DNA from: Cheiracanthium punctorium
Lineage: Eukaryota > Arthropoda > Arachnida > Araneae > Cheiracanthiidae
Length of the DNA: 64,000 bases
NCBI GenBank assembly: GCA_038373885.1
Contig: JAWZYV010016037.1
Span: forward strand, 558,001 to 622,000
Direction: 5' to 3'
Shown: positions 23,664-34,640 of the stretch, in pieces
Numbering within the stretch: the first letter of the stretch is position 1
How the letters are laid out: each line of letters starts with the position of its first letter
Program-made: the position numbers and the translations under genes
Notes under the pieces: generated by a model
The model's database searches: none
Told to the model about the DNA's origin: nothing
The model's input: only the letters and a program-made list of their open reading frames with translations

Positions 23664-24331
23664 GTCTAATGCAGTGGTTCTCAAACTTTGTATCCCACAG
23701 AACCCTTACCTTACCACATGCTTAGCAACGGAACCCTTGAATAAATATTACTTAAGGAGAAACTAAGAGCCTATCATTTATCACTCATTAGACAAACATA
23801 AAATCTAAACAATATAAAGCAGTATAAAAATGCAGATAAAATGCTAATCAAAGGTGACTTGCAGGCACAAAATTTTTTACGAATTCATACGGTAAATAGA
23901 TGAAAAATATCGAATAGTATGAATGGCTTTGTTTTTGACTCTTAAAGTTCTACAAAATTTGGTTGCATTGACGAAAATTTTAGTTGCATATCATGTTCCG
24001 CGTCCAAATTATTCCGGTGTTTAGTTTTCATTGATGCAAGCAGAAAAATGACATGGAAAACTCTCACAAAAGAAAATTTGTTTCGAAAGTACACAGGTAA
24101 GGGTCTCTCCCGACAACAGTGATCCCGATAGCCGGTTTTAGTCCAAAATATATATCTGGAACTCCCATAATCCCGCCTTCGCTAAGAAGTTAATTCTATA
24201 TAGGAGATTGGTGAAAAATTAGGTTAGAAAATCAATTTACGGATTTTCTTTAAAATTTTGATGATGTTTTAAAATTTCTCACGGAACCCTGAGGTTCTGC
24301 GGAACGCACTTTGAGAAACACTGGTCTAGTG
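23664..24331. mobile_element. hAT-type MITE, 652 bp
   Basis: Ends cagtggttctcaaacttt (23672) and, inverted, cagtgtttctcaaagtgcg (ending 24323). The 8-bp flanks are gtctaatg (23664-23671) and gtctagtg (24324-24331), 7 of 8 identical. 'ggaaccct' words occur near both ends. The CAGTGGTTCTCAAA start is classic for hAT MITEs. Confidence 0.88.
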
Positions 24332-24602
24332 AATGTACAAAATTACTAAAATCTGTTGTTAATTAACTTGCAATAACCAATAAAGTTAAGGTTTTTCACA
24401 TAGCTGTATTAATTAATCAATATTTAAAAAATTAGCTACAATTTTCTCTGCAGAAAATATTTATAATATTACTAACAAAAATAGCTTATAATTTGAGCAT
24501 ATATATATCTCGTTAAAATGTACTAACAAAAAATAATTAAGTCTATTTTTCATTTATTTTTATTTAATTAACTCAATATATTAAAAAATTGCTCTTATTT
24601 AG

Positions 24603-24866
24603 GTTTGGACCCAAACAATTATGCCACGAACCAGAAATATAATTATGTTCGTTTCATTGGTTGTCTGGGAAACATTCAGTTTAGTCATTCTGGCAATTCT
24701 TTATCAACCAAAGTGCTCATGGAAAATCAGTTGCATCATGGATGTATTGATCAGTGTACTAAAAAAAATCCATGTCTCTATAATGGAAAATGCATCAATC
24801 ATTATACTCATACATCTTGTGATTGCTTTGGCACTGGACACGAAGATAAGATTTGTTTCAGCTCAG
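24603..24866 (+). CDS. Coding exon 4: end of LamG1 and EGF1
   Basis: Acceptor tttag, donor g|gtatga at 24867, phase 1 in and out. Residues 165-252. It opens GLDPNNYATNQKYNYVRFIG, then CLGNIQF, the conserved end of a LamG domain, with Cys185 and Cys212 placed to form its C-terminal disulfide. A compact EGF-like module follows with cysteines at 216, 222, 228, 237, 239 and 249 in C-x5-C-x5-C-x8-C-x-C-x9-C spacing (core NPCLYNGKC). LamG immediately followed by EGF is the neurexin-type unit. A second long open frame over the same bases (24621-24872) is a shadow. Confidence 0.9.
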
Positions 24867-26142
24867 GTATGAGTTTATTTTTTTAGTATTTTGTTTGATT
24901 CATATAAGCGTGTAGAATGACCAGTGTCTCAGTGGTAACATCTGTACTAACCATGAGATTAACCTACGATTGTCTCTGTCAGATGCATGCTGCAGTCACT
25001 TCTCTTGAAAAATGAACAGACATAATGTAGTTGGTTATAATCAAACACTTGTATACAGTGAAATCTCACTTATACACCTCCTCTTTTGTACATCTTTTTC
25101 ACTTATATGACGATTTTCAGCTGTCCCGGCTCCCTATATAGGAAAATAATGATATATCATTCATTCATGCATCACTCTCAAATAAATATTTCACTTATGC
25201 ACCAATTTTTTTTTTTTTACCAAAGCAAAATTTTTCATTCTTTTTCCTTAAATAGAAATAAAAAATTACATTTTTTAAAATAAAAGGTTTAACAGATAAA
25301 CAATCTTTGCCACATATGAAATGAAATGTGTTAATTTAATTCATCAAGGAAAAAAAAAAAAAAAAAAAACATCTATCATGGATTATTTTGAAAGGAAATA
25401 AATTAAGGTATGTCACACTTTGTTTTCTTAATATAGCTACAGTACTTAACAAATCATTATAAATATCAACATATAATCTTCAGAACTTCCTTATTCGTGC
25501 TCTCATTGCAACTCATGCTGCGTTTTAGAATTTGCATTGACTTTTTCACTTATGTGTCTCTCTCACTTATGCACTTTTTTCTGTTGGTCCCTTGGGCCAG
25601 TGCATAAGTGAGAGTTCACTGTTGATTATCTATCTTGCAAGAATTTTCAAATTTTCTCCCCTTTGTTATGCATGTGCAAGGCATTTTCCTCATGGAAAAC
25701 CTTCTTGAAGACACTATCCCAATTTCCTGTGGAAAGGGCAGAGAAACAACTCTACGTAACTCTTAAGTTATGAGCTGCTTTTCTTCCAGTATTTAAAAAA
25801 ATGAAAGCTTTTGTTTTACTCCCAGCTGTTGGTGATAGCATTCCTTCTGGGTAATTGAGTCCATTTTAATTAGACACTATCATAATTTGTCTCATATTGT
25901 TTGTTAAGCTATATAATTGATATGTTATTATTATTATTTTTTTTTAAGCAAAGTATATAAGCAATAATATCTTGTGAAATTTAGTATGCTTTTATAAAAA
26001 AATATTTAACTTAAATTTTTTTTATTGTCTGAATTTTAATGTTAGTTATTTATGAGTTAGTTAATTTTTTAATTTTTTTTAGTATATGTTAGAAGTAAGC
26101 TTTTAGTGATATTCATATATATTTGATCACTCATTTTTTTAG
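24867..26142 (+). other. Intron 4
   Basis: 1.3-kb intron with a pogo-like MITE (25056-25621), a poly-A run near 25350-25370 and a T-rich acceptor tract ending ttttttag. A tRNA A-box-like word near 24924 (gtctcagtggtaacat) has no convincing B box, so no tRNA or SINE is called. Confidence 0.7.
25056..25621. mobile_element. pogo-like MITE
   Basis: The left end cagtgaaatctcacttata (25056) and the right end cataagtgagagttcactg (25621) are inverted repeats with a few mismatches. 'cacttatgcac' words occur repeatedly just inside both ends. TA precedes the element; the base pair after it is TT, so the duplication is eroded. 566 bp, AT-rich. The ORF at 25086-25283 is incidental. Confidence 0.7.
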
Positions 26143-26249
26143 ACATTGTTACTGTCACTTTTAGAGGCTATTCATATGTGACCTATAGAGTCTATGATTG
26201 GAGAGACAGAGTTCATTCAGAAGCAGCACGCATAAGTTTCAGTTTTCGG
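26143..26249 (+). CDS. Coding exon 5: start of LamG2
   Basis: Acceptor tttttttag, strong donor cgg|gtgagt at 26250. Phase 1 in, phase 0 out. It encodes DIVTVTFRGYSYVTYRVYDW, then RDRVHSEAARISFSFR (residues 253-288): 'F.G.sYv.Y' followed by the polar loop and 'isFsFrT' are the first strands of a LamG domain as seen after the first EGF of neurexin-family proteins. Confidence 0.87.
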
Positions 26250-26518
26250 GTGAGTAATTTTATAATTGATGATAATTGATTTTTAGAAATACTATACAAG
26301 AAAAAGTGCTTTTTGTGTGTTTATTAAGAGACTACTAAAAAAAAAAAAGTTCCACTGTAATTTATTTCACTAAATTCCCAAAAATATTTTCAGTAAAAAT
26401 TATCAAAAAATTGCTGATTCTATAAAATATATTGCATAAATAATAATACTGTTATGCTTGTTTGTATGAAACACAAAAATTAAATTTACAGATCAGTTTT
26501 TTCTTATTATTTTTTCAG
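26250..26518 (+). other. Intron 5
   Basis: Short intron of 269 bp with donor gtgagt and acceptor ttattattttttcag. No repeat or ORF of interest apart from an A-run near 26338-26348. Confidence 0.85.
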
Positions 26519-26704
26519 ACCTTCTTTGAGGATTCTGTGTTAATGTATGCATCTGGAGAACATCCTAACCATAATTATGTAGCTATGAGCTTGTATGGGG
26601 GACAGCTGCATTTTGAAATTAATTTTGGCGATGGACCACTCAACTGTACTATTGGTTACTCTTTAAATGATGAATCGCAAGTATCAACTTTCCATGATAA
26701 CTAA
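26519..26704 (+). CDS. Coding exon 6: LamG2 centre, then in-frame stop
   Basis: Acceptor tttttcag, phase 0. It encodes TFFEDSVLMYASGEHPNHNY, then VAMSLYGGQLHFEINFGDG and GYSLNDESQVSTFHDN (residues 289-349), clear LamG core with a likely N-glycosylation sequon (N-C-T). The domain should continue directly into the WHTLTM of exon 7. The genome instead gives TAA at 26702-26704, overlapped by AATAAA. No GT in phase 2, the phase exon 7 needs, is present. The only later GT (after Gln342, caa|gtatca, exon end 26680) gives phase 0. The exon may be an alternative terminal exon giving a secreted fragment of about 349 residues, or the donor may be lost. Confidence 0.8.
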   Translation, partial: TFFEDSVLMYASGEHPNHNYVAMSLYGGQLHFEINFGDGPLNCTIGYSLNDESQVSTFHDN

Positions 26705-26708
26705 TAAA
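26703..26708 (+). terminator. AATAAA overlapping the exon 6 stop codon
   Basis: A canonical poly(A) signal starts inside the TAA stop, followed about 62 nt later by a GT-rich tract (26771-26792). Together they could allow premature polyadenylation and a short LamG1-EGF1-partial LamG2 product. In sequence this AT-rich, AATAAA also occurs by chance. Confidence 0.35.
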
Positions 26709-27645
26709 GCTCAATAAGCATTAAAGAAAACTCATTTTTGTTAGTTTTAAGCATAGTGTACATGTTTTTATTTGTGTGTGTGTGTGTGTGTGGCAGTGAA
26801 AAACATTAAATGAAACCTGTGATTAATCCTTATTGCTTTGTTCTTATTTTGTAGTTTAAATTCTTTATCTTTCTTTAACTTCATAACAGTAAAATAAGGA
26901 AGATTGTTGAACATTTGTTATAGTATTTATTTCCATCTGTGACATTGTAAAAGAGTTAAAAAGTTGCCTCAAACCTTTACATTAAAAAATTAAATTTTTT
27001 GGAACTCTGAATTTAGTTTTAGTTGCTTTTTTAAATTTTGCTTTAATGAGAATAGAAAAATCATACTTACATACTAAACCTTCGACCATTTTTGCAAAAG
27101 CAGTGTGCACTGCCAAATGGTGCAATTTAGCGCCAAGCTTTTAGAGATTTGAAATTATAGATGCTGTTTGTTTGTGATCTAAATTTGTTGTGTTTGTACA
27201 TTAGTAATAAAGTTTTATCATGCATTTAACATGTTTATGCATCAATGGAGTTTCTGTAGCTGGATAAAATGCTGGCACTAAGGTTCCTGTCAAAAGTCTG
27301 CTAGTTTGTGACTACACTTTGATACTAGATTGGTTGCTGATTTTTTAATTTCTAAGCAACAATATTCTTCTGCAACAATTCATTAATGTTGTTTAGGTAA
27401 CAACAGACCACACTGGTTGAGAATTTTCTACTAGCCACTTGGCTGAGATTCACTGCTTTTTTTTCGTTGGTAACAATAAATAAAGGCAGGGCCAGATATT
27501 CAGTTAGGCCAGAGGTTCCCAAACTGGGTGCTGCGAGCGTTTACCAGGGGTGCCGTGAAGATAATCAAGAAAAGTCTAAGTTTTGGGGAGCATAATCAAA
27601 AAAATTCCTCTGAACCGATATTTCACAAAAAAGTTTGCGAATCCG

Positions 27646-27836
27646 ATGATCAATAAGGATGGACGTGAGATGAAAATTTGGCGTCTCGCGTCTCGCAAAA
27701 CAGCCTAAAAGCTTTGTCTCATCTCGCAAAATCCTTTTATTGTAATGTTAAAAATGTCTGTCTCGTCTCGCAAAAAAACTGTAAATCTCTGTCTCGCCTC
27801 GCAAAAAAGGGTCTCGCGTCAATCCCTAATGATCAA
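27646..27836. mobile_element. Short hAT MITE, relative of 6122-7161
   Basis: The ends taaggatggacgtgaga (27654) and, inverted, tagggattgacgcgaga (ending 27828) match the termini of 6122-7161. A perfect 8-bp duplication atgatcaa lies at 27646-27653 and 27829-27836. The body is mostly 'tctcg(c)' repeats. It is nested inside the hAT remnant at 27510. Confidence 0.88.
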
Positions 27837-28027
27837 GTAGGCGAAACAAAAATATTTTAGTCAAGTTCGAGAGAGTTCGGTGTCCAGTCGCCTCTATTTT
27901 ACAGGAACTCCCTGAAATATGGAGAGGGGGGGCAAAATTATATATCCCTTTTCCAAGATAAATGTTCAAAAATGTATCCAAACTGTTTCATTCTAACCTT
28001 CATATTCATATTGCTTTAAAGGTAACC

Positions 28028-28195
28028 TGCCTCGAAACGTTTTCAGCCTGAGAAGGATGTCCGAAATGATTTTTAGACTGACAAGGGTGCCTCGAAATGT
28101 TTTTTATCCTGACAAGGGTGCCCCAAAATGTTTTTAGCCTGACTAAGGGTGCCGCGAAGTGTTTTTAGCCTGACAAGGGTGCCACGAAGTGTTAA
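28028..28195. repeat. 30-31-bp tandem repeat, about 5.5 units
   Basis: Consecutive units of the form 'cctcgaaatgtttttagcctgacaagggtg' with substitutions and one-base indels run from 28028 to about 28195. They form the right part of the hAT-like remnant. Confidence 0.85.
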
Positions 28196-29633
28196 TACTT
28201 GAGAAAGGAATAATTTTTTTCTAATTTTTTTAATTTTAATTCGATGTATCACTTTTGAAAAAATGTGTTGTGTGCATGAAAGATCACTAAATATGTATTA
28301 GAATTGTTTTGTTTAAATTAATGATTCTAAGAGCTACATCATTTAAGAATTTTTTGAGCAAATCAAGTGATTTTAAATTAAAATATTTCTTTTGTAATTC
28401 TTTGGATTAAAATATTTTATATGTTTCATTAAAAAAGCAATGTACTGCTTAGATTAGTGGGCACCTTTGTGTATGTGTGACACCAGGGTTGGCCAACATA
28501 CAGCTTGCTGAAAGTTTGAATCCAGTTTATTTACTACTTGAGGAATTTTTTCTCTGTTTTTAATTTAAAAGAAGGGAAATTTGGAATGAAAAATGATTTT
28601 TTCAGAAACAAGAAAAAACTGCATAAGCATGTGACAACCCTTTTCTCCATAACTATTGGGCAAAACAAATATTTGCTAAATTTGTTTTAAGATACATTAA
28701 ATTGAATATGCTCCCTAAACCTCGAACCACCTCCAAAAAAGAAATGTCTCCCTTACACCCAACACTTCTCTTTCCCTTAAAAAAAATAATAATAATCTTG
28801 CTGGAATTTTGTTAAAAATTTTCAAGCATGTGCATGAAAAAGTTGAACAAATCTGTTCTACACATATAGCATGCAGAGCCAAATCAAGCTCCCAGACATC
28901 AATTTTTGGAGGTTTGTTGTCTCATGAAACATATTATGATTTCTTATTATAAAAATTTCTAATATTAATCATCATTGAAATAATACAGTTTTTTATGCTC
29001 TATTGAATAGAAACACCCCCACCCCCAAGTTTTCCACACTAGAGAGTGAGAGGTGCAGCATTTGTCATCCTAACAACTTTTTTTTTTTTTTTTTTTACGT
29101 AGTATATGTTGTGTTGCTCTCTTTTTTGCATTGGACATTTTTTTATGTTTAAAATATTTTAAATACCTTTGTTAAAAATAATATAAATATAATAATAATC
29201 TTTAATTGTCAAATTAATTAATTTTTTACTAATCCATCCCTTTAAAGTCTCTATTTGTAAAAGAATCACATATCAAATTTCTTTCTTGTTGCTCAAAATT
29301 TTATGCGGTAAAAAAAAAAAAAAAGTAATAACTAAGGAAAAGCCATTGCTGGTGTAGTATATCCCCCCTGCTGTGCCTTCTCTGTTTACAAAATTGTGTC
29401 TGCTCCTTTGCACATGTAGTTGTGGTTGCTAGACGTGAATTCTAGAATTCTTGGGAGCTTTAACATGTAGGGGTCAATTTTTAGGTTTTTCAATATAATT
29501 CTAAAAATATTTTTAAAACAGAATTTCAAACTAAAGCATTATGTTTTCTGATCTATTGGCTAAATTAATTTTAGTTGATTTTTAAGAGAAGTTTTTGTAC
29601 AATAAAAAACCATTTTCCTTAAGTACTTTTTAT

Positions 29634-31235
29634 TGACCCACTGTACCTCATAAAGGGTACACTTAGTTAACAAATTGGGTACACTGGGTCACCTAACGAG
29701 AAATGCATTAAAAAATTTTCTTTTGCTCGATAGTGAGTAATTTAAACTTTTTTATTGCCTGACAATATTTAGTATTAAGTTAGATATTAAAGTTTATAAG
29801 TTAAATGTTAATTTTATGGTTCCAAAATATACACACACTAAATTTTTTAATAAAATTAAAGAAAAATGTTTTAGATAATATCACCCTGAATCCTACTAAG
29901 TTTACAAAATTTAGTTTTATGGATATTTTTGAAACATTAAATCAAAAACTGCTATTTTGCAATAACTATTGGGCAATATATAACTGAAAATCTACAGCAA
30001 AACTCAGCTTGTCACTGTTCTCTCAGTTCCTTGCAATACATTTGATTTTGACAACTTTCTCGCAATATCTTTAGAGTCTGCTGTATAAATGTCTGCCTCA
30101 TCAAAGGTAAGTGCATAATCTGGCTGAATTCCTTTCATGAAGTGCACCTCAATTTTCTTTTTTGCCTAGAACTTCAGTAACATAGTGTTTAAAGATACAT
30201 TTTTCCTTGCTGTAGACTGCATATGGGGAACCACAAGCCTGAGGAACATTTTAAACCCATATAAACTATTCAAAATCCCAATTATACAGCCTGCGACTTC
30301 ACTAACATCCTGAAATTTGCCCTGTAACTTCGCTAACTTCCTAAAGTTTGGCCTGCAACTTTTCAAAGGTTGCCCATGCCTGCTGTAGACCTTGAATAAT
30401 ACAAAATCTCTAACATCAACATTGAAATCTTCAAATTCCAAATCTTCAAAATCAGATTCACTAGAAGATTGTATTCCATCTTCTTCTTCTTCAGTTGAGC
30501 TATTCTTGTAATTGCTTGCAATTTTTTTTTTTCTCTCCTGCTTCATATCATTAGGTCTTTCACTCTTTTCTTCTTCAATCATCACATTTTGGATTGTGAT
30601 TTTCACAGGACAAAAATAAGATTTTCTGATTTTTCTAGGTTGCCTCTCAGTTTTTTCTTTTTTGCATAAGAGTTAGGAAAAGGCTTTTACCACCTCTAGT
30701 GTCATTTTTTGTTTTACATAATTTTCTTGAGAAACTGAAGATTCTGTGGCTGATGTTGAAGGCTTATTTAGATAAATTTAGATCATCCAAACATTAAAAG
30801 TAAGAAACTTACAGAAAGATTCTCATTATATATGGGGCTCAATGGGTGACTGACCCACTGTACCCCATTTCAGGTGACTCAGTGTACCCCATATAAACTA
30901 ATATATTATTTTTCACCTCAAAATTCCAAATCATTAAAATATTCATTCGAATGCAACAAATGGAAAAGAAAATAATTTAGACTATAAATATACCGCATAA
31001 CTCATATTTACTCGATAAATTTCAAGTGTAGTAATATAAAGTCTTACTTTCTTCAAATTTCATGCAGATGATCAGAAAACAAAATGACTCTTTCTTCCTG
31101 TCACAATCAAAGTCAAGATATTTAACTTTTTCCTCAGAGTTAAGTTTTTTATACCTTCTTTAAATAATTTTCTCATTTTAAAACTATTCACTAAACTAAA
31201 AATATCTTCAATGACCCACTGTATCCCACTCTCCC
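29634..31235 (-). mobile_element. pogo/jerky-like DNA transposon relic
   Basis: The word tgacccactgtaccc or its inverse recurs at about 29634, 29677 (inverted), 30851, 30875 and 31212, marking terminal and subterminal repeats. On the minus strand, 30606-30166 encodes a basic then acidic stretch (STEEEEDGIQSSSESDFEDL) followed by VRDFVLFKVYS. Downstream in another frame (to about 30010) comes QPDYALTFDEADIYTADSKD. This is the layout of the C-terminal tail of DDE_1 (pogo/jerky-type) transposases. The catalytic core is absent and frameshifts are present, so the element is dead. Boundaries are approximate. Confidence 0.5.
30166..30606 (-). pseudogene. Transposase C-terminal tail, frameshifted
   Basis: 146-codon open frame. 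The first half is plausible protein: Lys/Glu-rich, an acidic-Ser tract, then DVRDFVLFKVYSRHGQPL. The second half (about residues 90-146) looks like an out-of-frame continuation, since the expected tail motif resumes in another frame further downstream. It is part of the transposon relic and not a host exon. No DDE residues are present. Confidence 0.45.
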
Positions 31236-31299
31236 CTACCTTTCTTTTGAATTTATCTAACGACTGTTTCTAACGGTTTTTCAGGATTTCTTAAACTTC

Positions 31300-31360
31300 G
31301 TGCGGCAAAGCCCCCCACTTTCGAGTGAGGTGGCTTTCGCCATCAGTACGTTTTACAGAT
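31300..31360. repeat. Hairpin-forming SINE-like motif, copy 1
   Basis: At 31309-31346, ggcaaagccccccact and agtgaggtggctttcgcc face each other around a ttcg-containing loop and pair almost completely. A related hairpin (ggcaaagcctcctcac ... gtgagtggcctgcc) is at 39005-39038 within a longer repeat. The pair suggests a structured piece of a dispersed element. Confidence 0.5.
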
Positions 31361-32412
31361 TTGTAATATATACTTCCCCATCTTTCAACATTTCTTTTAT
31401 TGAGTATGCATTATAATTTTTAAAGAAATATAATCAAGATTGTATTTATGTGTAATGTTCAGATGTAAATAAAAAAGGTATTTCTTGGGAAAAGGCTTCT
31501 GTGAAATTTCTTCATTGTAAAGTGTACCTTCATATGGAAATTTCTTTTGTGGGTTTTTTCTTTTGAGAAGAAAAACGACATGTGCTACCTAAAAATGGAT
31601 TTATTTCCTCTACAACACTCTCATGTGCACTTTGATGTATCCAGTGAAATCTCCATCATATTTTAATTGTTCAAATTATTTTTTAAATATGCAAAAGGGG
31701 GATTGAATGACTTTGTATCTGAGTATATTACCAAATTTATGCCACTGTTGTTCTGGAGCACTACAACTTTTATTTTTTCGTGGCCCTACCTTTCAATTTA
31801 TATTTCACAAGTATCCTTTTGATATTTACCATAGATATAAATAACCACTTGTAATTTTCAGTAACCTGGTGTGTCAAGATTTCGCCTGCAATAAATATAT
31901 AGAATAAATACCATTGAAAATTACAGTACAATATGTATTTCCAGTACCTGAATTATGTTGTTTTATTGTATAATCAAATATATAGGCAATCAAAAAGAGC
32001 TTCTTAGCATAAAAGGCCCACAAGATATTTCCTTTGCAGACCTTTCTTCTGTGCATCATTGGTAACTTCTGGTCTATGATGCAGAACTTCATTTTCAGGA
32101 ACCAGTAGTGCATTTAAAAATGTTCATCTCTGTACTGTTTTTAAACACACCTCAGTTAGAGAGGTTAGTAAGGTTATGGAAGTTTACTTTTCTATGCATT
32201 TTCTTGCATACCTATAAACTCATGAGAAGGCTGCCGAGATTTTAAAATATTTTCCTTGTCTTTGTGTAACAAGTTTTATAAAACTTTTAGAAAAACATTA
32301 TCTATGCTCATACAGTAAGCCTAAGCATTTGAAATCATATTCCAGTTCATGAATTTGTTACTGTATATATATATATTTTTTAAACTTTTATTTGTTTATT
32401 TATTTTTGATAG

Positions 32413-32564
32413 GTGGCATACTTTAACTATGATTCACCATGGTAAAGATGTTACATTGCAATTGGATTCTCGATGGCATACTAAATTAGAAGCCTCAGGA
32501 CCTCATCATCATTTACATTTGGATCCAGAGATTTATATTGGTGCAGCTCCTAAAAATGCAAAAG
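32413..32564 (+). CDS. Coding exon 7: LamG2, WH motif region
   Basis: Acceptor ttttgatag, donor g|gttatt at 32565. It needs phase 2 from the previous exon (xx|g, then TGG) and leaves in phase 1. It encodes WHTLTMIHHGKDVTLQLDSR, then WHTKLEASGPHHHLHLDPEI and YIGAAPKNAKG. 'WHtltm.h.gk.vtLqLD' and 'e.yiGaaP' are the classical second half of a LamG domain, clearly the continuation of exon 6. The frame stays open into the intron to 32623. The upstream junction is unresolved (see exon 6). Confidence 0.85.
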
Positions 32565-34022
32565 GTTATTTATTTGCTATTCTATTTTCCATTGTAAATT
32601 TTTCTTTTCCAATAAAAAACTAACTTCTTTTATTTAGTTGGACCCCCACGGCTGATTTTAATAAATTAGCTGTGATTCATTAAGTGTTGGTTGGCATCAG
32701 GATTTATGTATTAATAAAATTATGGTAAGAATCATTTACAAATAAATAAATAAAATAAATACTGCATCTCCAGTATTAATCTGGGTGTTTCAAGCTGTTT
32801 GATCCGATCATCAGATTGCACTTTTTAAACTGTTGACTTTACCACTGTACTGCCAATTAGAAAAGTTTTCTAATAACATTCAGTTACTGTTTATGTCATT
32901 AATTTTATAGGGGCTGTGCATAAAGATAGGAAAAATAACTTTTTAGAGTGACCTTCTATACAAAAAAGTTCCAATTAGAAAAACGAAGTTTCCTTTGAAT
33001 ACTAATTCTCATAAAACTGCATATGTGTAAATATAATATTCATTCATTTATTAGATTTTAAAATTTTTAGCATTTACCACCAGTGACTAAGCAGCAATAC
33101 TCAAACAATGAAAAAAATATTTCTTGTGTATTTTGTCTGCTATATGACATTTTAGCATAGGAGTTGTCACTTATAAACAAGTTATTTCAAGAAAGTTAAT
33201 TTTTATAGCACTCATTGCTTGTGTCTTTCTTATTAGAAAATGTTCAGCCAATCTAATCATGATCGGTTTAATTGCTAGCATATGAAAGTATGCTTGTAAC
33301 CGTTCATTGGAACTGATGGCAAGCACTTTAAATAACATTTTGATCCATTATATGTACATTTTATTTTCTAAAGTTCATCTGTTATTTTTTATTGTTTAAA
33401 ACTGGGAAAATACTCCAAAATATTATCAAGTATAATTTCTTTTTGACAAGATTAAGGACTGTACAGAAAAATGGGCAAGATTGTTACCTCACTATTATAA
33501 GTTGAGTGTTAATATTATACTTAGATTAAAAAAAAAAAAAAAATGTTTTGGCAGTTGGATGGAAATTTTTGTATTGGTTTTGGATTAAATCATCAAATTT
33601 TTTCATTGGCAGAATTTCTGATATTGCATCAAAATGACATTTTTAAACAAGGTGGCATTTTTCAATTTATTAGTATTTATTACAAGGATAGGTTATTATT
33701 AAGGATACGTAAATTTCGTATTTAGGAAATAGATGCAACAAAAGCGAAATTTGCCAATTATATGCGATTTTAAAAATTTTGTATACATTTCCACGAAATC
33801 TCAGTTATTATCAGTTTTTAAAGTGAAACGATGAAGTAACTTTTCAAAACACATGCATTTCGAAACCTGAAGGTCAAGGGCGTTTTCTCGCCTGAGGAAA
33901 AATGCATTCCATTGCAAGCATCCAAGTAAAAGGGGAAGAAAGGGTATAATGGAGTGGGGTAGAAACTGGTGAAAAGGGATTTGCTTCCACATTGGCACAT
34001 TTCTTATCAATTTACTCACTTT

Positions 34023-34068
34023 CACATACACATCCATTTTTTGGTAGTAAAAAATGGATGTGTATGTG
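34023..34068. repeat. Perfect 20-bp-arm hairpin
   Basis: cacatacacatccatttttt at 34023-34042 is the exact reverse complement of 34049-34068, with a 6-nt loop (ggtagt). It is not linked to a recognised element. A transcript would fold into a short stem of roughly pre-miRNA scale, though with shorter arms than most miRNA precursors. Confidence 0.9.
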
Positions 34069-34640
34069 TGGATAATCCTAGGAACTTTTTCACTGTTTTC
34101 TCTGACATGGATTTATAAGTGGGCTTCAGGCCAGGCATACATCTGAAATACAAACATTGATTTCTTCTTTCTAGGGACTGTGTGTGTGTGGGGGGGGCAG
34201 TTGCCCCCTCCTCCCTCCCTCTTAATCTGGCCTTGCCATAGAAATGATAGGAAATGGAACTTGATTTTGATATTTTTTTCCTACGAAAATAAACAAAAAA
34301 AAAAAAAAAAAAAATCACCTGGTAATTTGATTTGAAAACTACACATCAAAACCAATTGACCGACCAGACAAAGCAGCATAATAATTTTAAAGGGCATCCC
34401 TCGATCTGACATTATACTATGATGTCATTCTCAGTTTTCATACTATGACGTCACCTTTGAGACTTTTTGCTGCTATTCTATCAACCTCTTGCGATTTTTT
34501 GTTCAAACTTCTGGCAATGCTGTGCATTGGTAGCGTTAGTCATTCATTCCACAAAGAGCATGCGATAAGTGCTATTGCTATTATAAATATTTGTGCAATT
34601 TGTTTATATCTTAGTATATTTATATATTCTATTCATTAAT

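Larger units (their letters stand above)
22815..24602 (+). other. Intron 3
   Basis: 1.8-kb intron. It contains a pogo/Tigger-like MITE (22875-23320) and a hAT MITE (23672-24323). The remainder is AT-rich with no exon-like sequence. Acceptor ctcttatttag at 24602. Confidence 0.75.
27510..28200. mobile_element. hAT-like remnant
   Basis: It begins cagaggttcccaaactgggt, the common hAT MITE opening, followed by 'ggtgccgtgaag'. Its right part is a tandem of the 'gtgcc.cgaa.tgtttttagcctgacaagg' type. I could not find the exact right terminus or target duplication. A separate 175-bp MITE is inserted at 27654-27828. Confidence 0.55.
26709..32412 (+). other. Intron 6 (or 3' flank of a short isoform)
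   Basis: 5.7 kb between exon 6 and exon 7. It contains a TG microsatellite (26771-26792), a hAT remnant with internal 30-bp tandem repeats (27510-28200), a nested small MITE (27654-27828), a pogo/jerky-like transposon relic (about 29634-31235) and a hairpin-forming SINE-like piece (31300-31360). One phase-compatible 32-nt micro-exon candidate lies at 30075-30106, but inside the transposon. Acceptor ttgatag at 32412. Sequence at 26850-27500, 28230-29600 and 31370-32400 shows nothing recognisable. Confidence 0.6.

Noticed and set aside
24915..24985. tRNA-like A box (gtctcagtggtaacat)
   Set aside because: No B box at the right spacing and no cloverleaf.
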